Source: Heterobilharzia americana (taxonomy: Eukaryota; Platyhelminthes; Trematoda; Strigeidida; Schistosomatidae). From it: 64,000 nucleotides of DNA. The DNA lies in assembly GCA_944470555.2 (NCBI GenBank), contig OX104134.1, forward strand, positions 9,961,248 through 10,025,247, written 5' to 3'. Positions within the stretch are counted from its first letter, which is position 1. Every line of letters starts with the position of its first letter. Positions 50,301 through 61,689 of this stretch are shown piece by piece. The notes below the pieces were generated by a model. That model was not told where the DNA came from. It saw nothing but the letters and a program-made list of their open reading frames with translations, and ran no database searches. The position numbers and the translations under genes were made by a program.

Positions 50301-50603
50301 CGTGTGGTCTAAATTTTAGCTTGCATTTACCTCAGTCACTGATCGAATAAGATAATGAAAGTAAACGTAAAATTTGAAAGGTTCAAGCTACATTAAAACC
50401 CATCCTATTTATTTCGTAGAATTTGACTTATTGATAGATGTTACAAATTTATTCATGTATGAACTGTGATACTCTACAGTTTATGCACCAGAGTGACTGT
50501 TTTAGAACAAAACTACAGTGAGCAATATTAGTGGTGCACTTGATAGTAATCAGCCACCTGTAAACTTTATTCACCATGCACTTTATAAGTACTTCACAAT
50601 TAC
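47313..50603. other. AT-rich non-coding DNA
   Basis: Nothing recognised. If the minus-strand exon at 50604-50784 is real, the right-hand end of this stretch is its downstream intron (donor GTAATT at 50603-50598). Confidence 0.5.
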
Positions 50604-50784
50604 CTGCAATACGAAATTCTTCAGCTGGACTATTTGGATCCCATCTAACCAATAGTCTGATACCATTGCTGAGTGGTGACACATCGACTCGTTCTTGTGA
50701 GAAGTACTTCCCTTCTTCCCCAAGATGAAAGTAGCGAGTCGAACCTCCTTGGTGGACGCCATATAACACGTGGTCATATGAAAA
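50604..50784 (-). CDS. Internal exon of an unrecognised gene
   Basis: On the minus strand a polypyrimidine tract ending TTCTGTCAAACAG (down to 50785) is followed by an uninterrupted coding block and then a GTAATT donor at 50603-50598. It is 181 bases, entered in phase 0 and left in phase 1. The translation begins FSYDHVLYGVHQGGST and later has FHLGEEGKYFSQERVDVSP and IRLLVRWDPNSPAEEFRIAG. Codon use is mixed and GC is higher than the surroundings, residues are varied and soluble-looking, unlike the Phe/Leu/Ile-rich noise frames elsewhere. There is no membrane segment. I do not recognise the family; the alternating hydrophobic pattern suggests a beta-rich extracellular or scaffold domain, which is only a guess. 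The apparent Met at 50820 is in the intron. The exon opposes the tolloid-like gene in strand. Confidence 0.6.
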
Positions 50785-52604
50785 CTGTTTGACAGAAAAA
50801 CAGACTATATCCACTGTCATCCATACAAATATGTATATGAAACATTTCTGAAGTTTGTATTGATGATGTTGTCTAGGCTGACAACGAAAGCTTCATGATC
50901 AAGCAATCGAGCTCAGAGAACACGGTTTCATCAAAGCTTACTTTTGTTTGCTTTCTATTAATTTTTGTGTAACAAATGAGTAACGATAAAGTATAATACA
51001 TAGTGTACTGTGTGAGAAAAACTTGACAGAACAAAAGGTGGCATTAGTGTTTAACTGCAAAAATAATCCCTTAAGAATTTAGTTATTAAAATCCAATGTA
51101 AACTGACAACCAAAACATTAGCATCATTGTTATCTTGTCGTTTGTTCCTAAAATTCACTCCCTTTTATTAAGTCAGTCAGTAAGAATCAACACGTTACTT
51201 GCTATTACTGAGTATGAGATCAGAAAACAGTCACGAACTGCATGAGCTGGTCAAGCATTTCGGTCTACCTACTCTTAACCTTTTTCTAACCAATTCCTAC
51301 TTCAACTACCACGATACTCATTAGTAGACACTGGCTAAGTTTGTCTAGCTCATTTCCTATCAGCCTCAGTCAACAAACATTTGCAAACTCACCAAATGAC
51401 TGGAAGCCTAACATTCGAACTACCAATAAGGTATCTCTACTACACGCAACCAACGCTTCTGAAACATTCCTTCATCTTCCCGGACCAAGCCCCACACTCA
51501 TAAACTCAAACAAGTCAGACCTGCTGCACAGTACAATCAATCCTTAGTAGAAAAATGAATATCTGTACTACTCCATAAATGATGTAATTAGATGAAAGCT
51601 ATTCGGGCTTCTGATATTATGCCCAGACCTTGCAGACCATCAACTAACCAGTCTAAATGTTGAAATAATATTTAATATTAAATCGCTTAGCAATAAGGTG
51701 ACTCACCAACGTAATCTGAAACTAACAAGAAATGTTAAACAAAGAAAAATTTTATTAAGCTTTCTACACTGAAGTATTCATCTTTTATGAAGAAAATTGG
51801 AACTACGTTATGCCATTGTTTAGATGAAATACACTAGTAAGAACTGTGGGAGGGTTTTATACAGCTCAGAATATAACATGCTACACGAATAAATGTTAGT
51901 CTTTCCATCTCTACAGTTTCTTGACCTTTGCTTTATTTCTGAATGGAAAAGCTTCGAATAAACACAACAAAAACAGTTTTTTTCTTACCCTGAATAAATC
52001 CACTTGTTGCTTGTAATACCAAGGTGTTAGAATCATTTGATAAAAAAATATTTCACGTAGAACTTCAAGACTTTGCCTTCTTTCATGTGCACTACATCAG
52101 AAAGCTAAAATTGTTTATAATTACTGAATCATATATACAGCCTTAAATTTTACATTGCTGTTCACTTGCTATAGCCAGATTCACTTACTGTCGGTTTAAT
52201 TTATGTGTAACTTACTAAATTAAATGAGAAAACCTGTAAGCGAAAGTAACACTTACCTCTTACTTCGCATTAAAATTAACTCGACAGGTCATATCCATAA
52301 ACTAATGGAAAAAAAAATTTATGAAAGTAAGTACATGAAACAGTGACGGGCAAATCTACATAAGACCTTTGAATTTAGTTTGTTCATATGGTATGTCATA
52401 TACGAAAACGGTATTATTTATTGTTCAATGTTTTGGCATGTATGTATGTGTGATACCTATAACAAATAAACTAAAATTCGAATAAATTTACTATGGTGTT
52501 TAGGCTAAACGCTCATATATCAACATGTAATCTTGGACAAAAGTGGTTGAAGAAATGAAAGTGAATAGTTAACTTGATATATATTCCACAAACTTCAGCT
52601 TTTA
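50785..52604. other. AT-rich non-coding DNA; possible relic at 51240-51550
   Basis: A plus frame at 51341-51547 (68 codons, rich in Ser, Thr, Asn and Pro) is less AT-rich than its flanks and may be an old element fragment. No motif was recognised. The rest holds nothing I can name. Confidence 0.4.
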
Positions 52605-52772
52605 GGGAGTTGGAGTGATTCGGCAGGAAACCCTAGACCAACGTTTCTAGCTTCAGCAAGGCGCATCTACAACCTCGACGGAACTGATTTCCTCTTTAAG
52701 ATTCAAACCCATGCCATCCACTGTTGTAGTCAGTGATGTTACCACTGAGCTATTTGGACCGTGGCTAACTTC
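52605..52772 (-). mobile_element. Hammerhead SINE, group C (copy C4)
   Basis: On the minus strand CAAATAGCTCAGTGGTAACATC (A box) and ATGGGTTTGAATCTTAAAG (B box) give a clear tRNA-like head. After GATGCGCCTTG, the core CTGAAGC at about 52657 runs almost at once into TAGAAAC, so stem II is lost by a short deletion; GGTC and TAGGGTTTCC follow. The tail ends near 52605. Confidence 0.8.
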
Positions 52773-54329
52773 CTGTAGAATTGGGTTAGATAAACTGATC
52801 AGTCATTGGAGAGCAACCAACCTCCCACTTTCTAGTCCTGAGTGCTGATTGAATGTCATCGATCATTTTGAAATATGGTCATCAAGGTAGAAGGCTTGCC
52901 ATTGCGGTGTACTTCTGATGGATGTCAGTTAGTTGGAGGCAATCGGAACGACACTTCAAACGTAGATTTCGTGCAAATCATTTTCAGGTAACAAAACTGA
53001 AACAGCAACGTTCAAACCAAATAAACAAAAAGGTATGTGAGCTGAAATTTTTCTGAAATGGATATTATAATGAAAACTAACTCTACTGTCATGTTAAGTC
53101 TGATTTATCAAGAATCCACTTGAGCTAAGCCTCTTCACCCTTGCCATACGATACTATTTCTGTATTAGAAGCCAGATTTTTACAATATTGTGATATATTA
53201 CTAAGCATCGGTGGGGACTATCCATTATCTCTAAGAAGTACACCTTACTGAGTTGCTGAAACTCGATATAAAATATTAATGAACTGAATGCAATCCAGTA
53301 ACCTCAGTTAAAAGGTACATTTTCCTCCTATGAGTTGTTTACTAACTTCTTCTTGATTCACCGCAACGCTATAACTGTTTCCGTCCGTCTTAATTACTAA
53401 CCCATATTTAATTTTTTCCAGTGAGTTGAAGTATGCAAAACTTTTAATGGAATTATAGCTTTTGATATTCTAGGTTGCAAGTAGTTGATGAGTTAATAAC
53501 GTAGTAGATTGGTTTTTCCAGCTCCAGTTATTTCTTATTCAGAAAAGCGAACACATGCATGAAGTATGATGAATTCATGTTTAATTTATTTGCAGTATGT
53601 TTATCTCCCGTGCTATTTAACTAAAAACATGCATGAGTTACTTTATGAAATGCGTACACTAAAATATAAAATAAGTAGCTTTTATTGATGCTTATTATCG
53701 TCAATAAACTGCATCACAGTCAGCACGCTAGGCAGATAAATTTGATTATTCTTAGTCATGGAGGACTAAAAAGCTAGGACGCTTAACTAGCAGCTTTTTT
53801 TACGAGATCTAATGGCTGTTAGAAGCATACAATTAGCACTGCAACCTCTCCCTACCATCTACAATAACCTTGGGTCTTAAGTCAAAACTAACTGAATATG
53901 CCTGGTGCTATTAGGAATACTTTTCATTTTCAAATTTGTATCGGCCAAAAAATAGAAGTATTGAAAGTGTGACTTATTGAACCCTTGAAACTTCTTATTC
54001 GCAGATATGTATGATAAATTAAAACGTTTCTTACCTAGACAGTGAGTAATGTGAGTTAAGCTGACTTTGAAACCGCATATTTCTACCAACTAGTCAATAC
54101 GTCTCTTTTAAGGGTGCTAATGTGCATGAAACACACTTTTGGCGCTTTCAACTGAATGGTTTTAAACATCTAGCCCCAGTCGTTGAAAAAGTCATATTAT
54201 ATCAGACAAAAGAATTGACAGTGAAGACACTATTCTTTTCAATAATTTCATCCAACAAATCTTTACAATAGTATTTAGAAGTATTGGAAACAAACTACAG
54301 TCGCTCATTAATCAATAGGGTCGTGTTAT
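52773..54329. other. Mostly AT-rich non-coding DNA
   Basis: Bases 52800-52980 are GC-richer and may be an old repeat. The minus frame at 53877-54089 is not supported as coding. Confidence 0.5.
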
Positions 54330-54479
54330 TACTTTGATTTTCAAGAGTAGAATAAAAACTTATCTCTAAAAGTGGAACGAAACCATTACTCTGGTAACAG
54401 TAAGGTTAATGAGTCCATGAGGTGTTTCTGAACACTAAGATCAGTTTAATTTTGTAAATTAACAGTGTCACCTTGCATA
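54330..54479 (+). repeat. Inverted copy of the end of the repeat at 56262-56985
   Basis: The stretch with GGTTAATGAGTCCATGAGG, GTGTTTCTGAACACTAAGAT and CAGTTTAATTTTGTAAATTA matches, in inverse orientation, 56262-56400 (minus strand AAGTTAATGAGTGCACATAG, GTGTTTCTGAACACTGAGAT). Upstream, GGAACGAAACCATTACTCTG also aligns with GGGAAACACTACTCTGACAA. The two copies flank the Penelope-like and family 1 fragments. Confidence 0.65.
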
Positions 54480-54720
54480 GAAGAAACATCGGGAACTTCA
54501 TGTAGCATTCTCAACAAAGCCGAAACTAGGGTGGCATTTAAACCCGCAAACTCAATTAAACATAAGCCTTGTCGGCTTAAGGATGCGATAGAACCAATTA
54601 AGCATAATAATCTAATCTACCAAATTCCATGTAGTGACTGCGAAGTCATACTGGCCAGTCACGATCGGTTAAATTAACGGGACAGGAATTTAACTAAATA
54701 CAGAAAGACAGGCCCCAAAG
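54480..54720 (+). pseudogene. Penelope-like element fragment, start of GIY-YIG region
   Basis: The 70-codon frame contains CIEETSGTSCSILNKAETRV, AFKPANSIKHKPCRLKDAI and NLIYQIPCSDC. This is the segment between RT and GIY-YIG endonuclease in Penelope-like proteins (compare PYMKNVSEITARLL, CRPKDTV and IIYKVNFRNC at 31199-31370), including the Cys-x2-Cys pair. It stops just after that pair, before the YIG, so the endonuclease is truncated. The 3' side runs into AT-rich sequence 70 bases before the end of the minus-strand family 1 copy. Confidence 0.7.
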
Positions 54721-54789
54721 ATATCAATAATTTACAAAAAACTCTACTACTGCAATGCATAGTTTAACACACAACCACACAATGTTTTT

Positions 54790-56245
54790 CCCTTGGGTTT
54801 CTAGTGCAACATAGAGCTCCAGTAGCAGGTCTCCATTCAACTCTGTTCTCTGCAGTCTTTTGAACCTGGCTCCACGACTACCCAGAAGCTTCCATTTCTT
54901 CCTCACACGATCTCCTCCATGTCACCCTCGCCTCGGACTCCCAATTAGTCGTTTCCCTTCTGGGTTCCACTCGACGGCCTGGCCTGACACGCGATGTCCC
55001 CAGTCGGTCTTCTCAGTGTATGCTAAATCCAATCCATCTCCACTTCCTTCCAGTGCATATTTGCTGAGCGATAGGTTCTTGGTTGGTTCGTTACCAGCCA
55101 GCCAGAGTTCCTTGTTGCTGATTCTTTCTGGCATTCTGATCTGTTGTAACGAGACAGCCTAGGCAGTTGTTGATGAATGTCTGTAGTTTGTTGAAAATGC
55201 TTTTCGTGACACGCCAAGTTTCTGAACCATATAGCAGCACTGACTTGACGTTCGTGTTGAAAATCCGGATCTTGTTCACGCTTCATGCTGAGTGCAGAAG
55301 ATCTCCACACTGGTTTCAGGTTAATGAAGGTAGGCCTGTCTTGTTTTTCCGATCCTGACTGCCTTTGGCGTCCTCGTCTGTGCCTATGCTGCTTGCAGTT
55401 GAGACAGTGCTGCCTAGATAGGTGAAAGAGGCTACTTCCCTCAAGTTTCTCCCGTTCATGGTGACTGGTGTTTGCTGTTGCTGCTGTTGATTGGGTATCT
55501 TCATCACCTCTGTCTCCTTTCTCCACGCTCACTTGAAGTCCCGTCTTCGCTTCCTCTTCTGCCTACTTGTTGGATTTCGCATGTAGATCTTCACGTTTGT
55601 CTGACACTAGACACAAGTCATCGGCGAAATCCAAATCTTCTGGGATCTTTTACCCGGTCCAGCCAACATATGCCCATCTTCTCGCTCCTCACGGTTTGTT
55701 GTATGATCCAGTCCACTACAATCAGGAATATCGTGGGTGATAGTGGACAGCCTCGTTTTACTCCTCTCTCCACTTCAAAAGTATCACTGAGCTTCCCATT
55801 GTGAATTGCTTGGCATGTGGCGTCTTCATATAGCTGTTGAATGAGGTTGATAAAGGTTTGTGGCATTAAAAGCGTAGTGTTGAAGCAGCTGCCTGCCAAA
55901 TTACTTCTCAGTCGATGCTGTCCAAGGCCTTTCCAAAGTCGATGAAGTTGATGTAGAGTTGAGTTGAGTGCCATTCCATACTCTGTTCACTGATGATGCG
56001 TAGCGTAGTGTTGCAATTTGATCTGCATATGATTTGTTCTTCCTGAAGCCAACCAGCCAGCCAACCTGTTCCGGTCGTAATTTTGAATCCCGTGCATCCT
56101 TTAGTCTCTCTAGGAAGATCTCCTGGTATACCTACGGTACTATTCTTGGAAACCTCTCCATCTCCATGTATCTGGCTACTTTCACCAGTCTCTTGAAGAG
56201 GATTTATAAAGTGCCTCCATGCAACTTCGAATAACCTTGAATAAA
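54790..56245 (-). mobile_element. Non-LTR retrotransposon family 1, 5'-truncated minus-strand copy
   Basis: Read from 56245 down to 54790 this is the family of 5015-7832, starting inside the RT. The 3' end (about 54790, after ACCCAAGGG) coincides with the natural end of the other copy, but the simple-repeat tail is missing or mutated. The 5' boundary is uncertain: clear homology starts near 56130 and weak readable sequence extends to 56245. It lies next to the repeat at 56262-56985. Confidence 0.88.
54795..56130 (-). pseudogene. Family 1 reverse transcriptase and C-terminal remnant
   Basis: In order on the minus strand: FLERLKDARDSKLRPEQVGW; IATLRIISEQSMEW; YINFIDFGKALDSID (AFDSVD motif with Phe changed to Leu, catalytic Asp kept); QTFINLIQQLYEDATCQAIH; ERGVKRGCPLSPTIFLIVVD; a DLDFADDLCLVS-type palm segment near 55625; TPVTMNGRNLREVASFTYLG (near 55460); KIRIFNTNVKSVLLYGSETW (near 55270); and WIGHTLRRP-like sequence around 54990. 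Frames change repeatedly, so it is inactive, but point divergence is lower than in the copy at 14365. The several overlapping open frames on both strands here are parts or shadows of this one remnant. Confidence 0.88.
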
Positions 56246-56261
56246 CCATTGATGTACAATC

Positions 56262-56985
56262 ATTGCCTCACTGACAATTTGCAACCTCAAACTGATCTCA
56301 GTGTTCAGAAACACTATGTGCACTCATTAACTTCGTCATTGTCAGAGTAGTGTTTCCCTTATATTTCGATTTTACATACCTTGCCTAGTTTCCTAGGCCA
56401 GCTCAAAGTCGACAGCTAGTGACTTGGCTTCCAGGTAGGTGCATACGCATGAAACTGTAAACACAGAAGGCCATGAACTCCTAGTAACAGACAGAGGGCC
56501 TCAAAGCCCTCGGGTATCTACTTTCACCTCCTTAGCAGAGACGGCAATTAGTCTCCGGCCTGGATTGCCCCGCTAAGGTTGTCCTAACCTCACAAACACC
56601 GCCCAACCAATACCAACCACCCTCACACCACAGGTAGACAGTAGCACTCAGGAATTTCAGCCCTTACCACCTGCGTGATTAGCTGACAATTGACTGGGTC
56701 ACTCAGTCAGCGACTGTTTACGCAAACTCATTCCCTAACCACAGAGGATGATACAAGCTTCATTGCCTTGAGAGTTAGATAGTAACCGCTTGTGCAGTCA
56801 CCAGGGTGGACCTCATCATTGACCTACAACCCAAAGCGGATATATTGGAAACCACGCCAACCAACTTGGTCCTAATAGTCTCGGCATATGATTCCGGGGA
56901 GACACTAGACGCATAACCTACACCCTTCATCATACCTCGTATGCGTCGTAAGAAGCACACTGTCCCATCGCCTACGACATATTAA
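56262..56985 (-). repeat. GC-richer unassigned interspersed repeat
   Basis: A 720-base block with clearly higher GC than its surroundings. The minus strand contains GGGTGGTTGGTATTGGTTGG, GGCAATCCAGGCCGGAGAC and CCGAGGGCTTTGAGGCCCTC (a small palindrome near 56500). Part of its lower end recurs inverted at 54330-54479, which shows it is a repeat. A 61-codon minus frame (56775-56960) has no recognised domain. It could be the untranslated region of a retroelement. Confidence 0.6.
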
Positions 56986-59494
56986 AAAGCATATCTCCGT
57001 AAGAAGTGCCCTAAGCTTACAGATCAAAGCAGTGGTTTCCTTTCAGCTTCAGAAATTGCTTTTTATTCCACTCTTGAACTCTATAGTAATGATAACATAA
57101 CCCTATTTATCAATAAATACGATTGTACAGATTTATTGGATGAAATCGCGGAAAATAGTAGTTTTTTCGCAGATGCATCTTTGTTTTATGGCTTAACAAG
57201 GGCATTTTTCACTCAATAATGTCCCATAAATCTCTCAAACAGTCAGGTACTTAATGCGCATATTTAGACCATAATTCTACCACATTAATAAATACATAAC
57301 AGAATGCTGTGAATAATAAAGTCGCCTACTTAATTACTGTTATAAAGACTTTCTTCAAAAAGTGTAGTACCAAGAAGTAAGTATATAGTACTGTATAAAT
57401 ATGATGAATGATTTTTCAGTCTTTTATAATTTTATAATAAACTTAGAAATCACCCTCATCAATGAGTTTAGACTTCAATTAAATGCATCATTAGTATTTG
57501 AAAATCAGTTCATTTTGATGAAAATAATACTGGATGCGAAAACTTTTATTTTATAAGATTGTAACACTTTACCCAACTGTGAGGCAGCTGTTTGTTAAGT
57601 TATATCATTATGTAAAAACGATGAATTTTCGAATAATGAATGAAACATCTATTTCTCTAAACTGGCACCTGCGCACTCGCCAGTATGTGTTTAAATGATC
57701 CAGGCAGTTTTTCTTCCATGATATACGTATTAACACTTTAGGCTGATTCACTAATGAATCCTTCAAAACACCCATGAGTTAGCCCATTGGATTAAGCATA
57801 AAAAAATTTCGCAAACTGTTGTTTAAAATCTTTTATGTAGGCTATAAGCTACTCATATTTATACCATCGCCTGGGGTTGATACACCATAGTGCATATGGT
57901 AAACTGTCAATTAAATTAATCTAAACAAATCAGATCGAATTTGACACGTGCTCTTCTGGTAATAACACGACGTCGTTTCCAAACCACTTTTTTATTTCAG
58001 CAGATACTTCACTGGAAAGCTGTATCTGGTTTAACAAATTTTTGAATGATAATCTATTACATTTCTCTTTTAAAGTAGTGATAGGGTGCTGTTTATACCA
58101 TTAGAGATAGTCTTAACATACAATTTTTATCCAAGCGCTTCTATTACGTATCCTTTTACAGCCAAGCTTTGTTCAACCCCAATCCTTATCCACCTAATTA
58201 TACAGAATGTTCATTTTTACAGAGATTCATAGCAATCAGTTTTTCTAGCTCATCGGATTTTTAGACATTTACATCATTCAGTGGGTTATTGCTATTCGAG
58301 TTCACCAGACTTACATGTTACAACTACTAACAGGCTTGTCTTTCATTCCTTTTTTCCTGGAACTCACCTGGTTCGGTGGACCGAATCTCACTGATTTTGT
58401 GTGAATCAAACTATAGTTTAGTTACTATGACCACCTGTCATCAGTTTGATCATCTCATTGAATAAGGACACATTTTCAAAATCATTCTTAAGAATACTTT
58501 TTTGAAAAGAACTGAAAGCATCATAGAACGTTTACCGCTTTATTCCTCTGGAAAAGTTGTTCAGTGGTTACTTGTCTAGAATATGCTTCTATCTCCTCAC
58601 TTTTAGTGTTGAGAATATAAACGTAAGCCAAGGAGCCAAATGAACTGCTTGCCCATGTACAGCCAGAGTAGCAAAAATATTTTTATTCTGGTGGCAAAAT
58701 ACAAAGGGGAATAGATTTCGCTGGTACAGGTTAAGATAAGAGAATGAATAGCTATATTGTGACTGATTAAACAGCCGGTTTGAAGGAAGACTTGAGCACT
58801 ATTCTTTAACTGATTATGTTCATCATCAAGAAAACAAATCATTTCAAGAAAATAACCAAAGTTTTCGAAAGAAACATCTACTCACCAAGCAGTTGAGAAA
58901 AGGTCTGAGTTGGTGTGAAAGAACGCTCCATATTTACAGGTCATGACAAAAGTTGTCTCGTAAAGAAGGTTCAGCTTATATGACATTCGCAGAAGCTAAA
59001 TACATATGAAACAATAAGTACTTTTGATAATTTTAGTCACATCATGAAACAGTTTAGTTCATTCAAAATGTAGACTTACCTAGTGACAAGGACTGGAAAA
59101 AGTTTGCAAAATTTACACATATTACATTCCATTGTATATCAAGAAAATCTCTCGGGAAGACTAAAATAAACAAGAAGAAAATCATTTGACAAATAAAGCA
59201 TTCTGAAGGATAGAAGAATAAACTGAAAACTGATTCAGTTGTAGGTTTGCATATGATGATGCTTATGGTGAAAACTTACTCTGATAGTAGTAAATGCATT
59301 TTTAGAAGATCAACAGAATACAGTGCATATATAATGCTCAACTATCTTCAAAGAAAATATGGCTAAGTTAGAGTCAGAAGATACTAATCACTGAACTTTA
59401 CTCCGACTATTTATTTATAACCTGCTGAGTGAAAACTAATGCCTTTGTGTCCGATTCCACATTCAGTTCCGGATGTATCAGGAAAAATAGCTAA
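56986..59494. other. AT-rich non-coding DNA
   Basis: Nothing recognised on either strand. Confidence 0.6.
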
Positions 59495-59645
59495 ACAGCT
59501 CTCCCTGCTTTTCAGTGGTTATCCATAAGACGCGATGCCCTTTTTCAAACCTATAGATCATGGGTTTGGGCTCATCTTCACCTACTGAAGTCTAGGTAGC
59601 CAGGTAGCATCATAACCCCTCATATGGTCATGGTTCATTGCCTAG
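59495..59645 (+). repeat. Possible very old group A SINE
   Basis: TTTTCAGTGGTTATCCATAAG could be an A box and GATCATGGGTTTGGGCTC a decayed B box. CTACTGAAGTCTAGGTAGCC about 30 bases later weakly resembles a group A hammerhead start. GAAAC is not found. Weak evidence only. Confidence 0.35.
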
Positions 59646-60270
59646 TGCATAAACATGCTCAAGGTTACTAAGTGGATTTCGATTTTCATAGACGTTTTAC
59701 TCTAACCGAAACCGCCTTCATATTAGAGTTGGCCTAACACTAATCCAATTAATATAAGGTTATAATTGAAAGCAAAACGGAAACCTAAGTCAGTCTAGGC
59801 TTCTAAACAATAGCATTCAGATTACCAACCCGAGATACGAGATTCGACTGCTGACCAAGTAATATCTTCGTTCTGATTGACGAGTTTCGCCTACTTTTCC
59901 TGCAATTGGGTGCTACATAACCGTCCGTTCATCGTAACCACGCTATCTGACCAGAAAGAACTCATTCCAATCCAAATCTAGCTGTATTAGAAAGGGGAGC
60001 GTCATACTGCTTGTTGTTATCTTAATTCCAACAATTAATGGAATCAACAGAATACAGCCGAATAGAACGCACATTCAGTTCTTCAGAGCAATCAGAGCAC
60101 CAGTTGTACAGACTCTGGTCATGGAGCGTATCTTTGACGTCACTTTTGAAGTCGGAGACGTTATTTAGATGACTAATTAGAACGCTCTAACTTCGTGAGC
60201 GAGCAGCGATGCTTCTCTTCCACTAACAAATTTATGTATGGCCTATAGCTGTGCGTCTGCGTTTAGATTA
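59646..60270. repeat. GC-richer patch, probable old repeat
   Basis: Sequence such as CACGCTATCTGACCAGAAAG, CATGGAGCGTATCTTTGACG and CGTGAGCGAGCAGCGATGC stands out from AT-rich flanks. No coding frame or family was recognised. Confidence 0.35.
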
Positions 60271-61689
60271 ATTTCTAAAGCTATGATTTACCACGGTTTT
60301 TGTGGATAGAATAAATAATCAAACAGTTTGGACAAAAATTCACAATCAAAATGAAGTCGTCATTTAAATCTGTATAACGCAGATCTTTCGAATTGATTAA
60401 TTATACTTTAATATCATTCATGCACACATTGGTTGAAGCATTAACCGAGATAAAATCCAATCATCTTTGTTCAATCATTATGTTGTCCTCCTTTTTCTAT
60501 CCACTGTAAAGCACAAGAAATAAACACAAACATGAGTAGAAGAAAGGGAAGAGGGTATGTGGCGTTAACAAAACATCTAGTTGCTTTTATAGAAGCTTCA
60601 ATAATTTTTTACAAGAATTACGTGTGTGTTTATACATTAAAGATGTGGAAGTCATCTAGTTTTTGGAAATTGTATGAAATGTAGTAAAAAAACACTTGAA
60701 GCATAAAACATGAATTCATACATCTGAACACAGATTCACATATCCACATGCAAATATGGAAATAAAAAGCACAGAAAATGTGAGACAGAGTGTATGACAG
60801 TAGGATTTAAAACTAACGCACTCCAGCTCAGTAAAACACAGAAGTGTCTGTTGCTAAATGTCAAAGTAACAATTATGAAAAACTTATGAAAAAATAGTGA
60901 AACGTTTAAATCAATGTGCAGAAAAGTTTTCTGTTGACATAAAAATCATTTTAAAAGTTTAATAACTACAAGGAAATAAGTAACCTAATGATTGAAGCTG
61001 CATGTGACCAAAGAGTAAAGAATGAAAATGACGTCCTTTCTAATATTCCATAGTAAAATACCACTAAATACCAAGGTTAAGAATAAAGATGACAGATCTT
61101 TGAATATTAAACAAAATATGTGTTAATTACTCAATGTATGGTGGCTCCTCATATTACGTGGCAGTGGAACGAAAATATGTAGAACAAGAAAGGTTATAAA
61201 TGCAGTGTAGTTAATGAAAGTCAGTTACCCAGACCACTGAGGTATAATTACTAAAACTTAAAACACACTAATCCGAAATGGATGTGTGTCTGAAAACACA
61301 ACTGTTCCCTTCTTGGTTAACAAGAAAGAATGCTGTTCTGAACGAAAGTTTAACACACCAGGTTCAGCAGTAGCTCTTTTCTAAACTTCTATTCGGCGGT
61401 ATAACTCGAGGAACTTCTACTTTTGCTGCTTTCCTATCAGCAACACGTCAGTCTTCCTTGGACTGTTCCCATGTGAATGATGGCTATACCTTAATAAACA
61501 TGCTGACTTACGAATTCTAACATTTTTTCCGAAAAACTTTCCACATATTAAAGATGGTGTTCAAGAAATCTGATGATTCAATCAAGTTTATTAATTACGT
61601 TGAACCTTTTCTTAAAGCAGGTTTTAATATTTTAAGCCTCAAGAATGTTAGCTGGTAAATATTATCAAATAAAGTTCATCATCAAATAT
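60271..61689. other. AT-rich non-coding DNA
   Basis: Nothing recognised. The last 100 bases may already belong to the family 2 element that follows. Confidence 0.5.

Noticed and set aside
58603..58842. 79-codon minus-strand frame with hydrophobic end
   Set aside because: No splice sites, no family and composition typical of random AT-rich frames.
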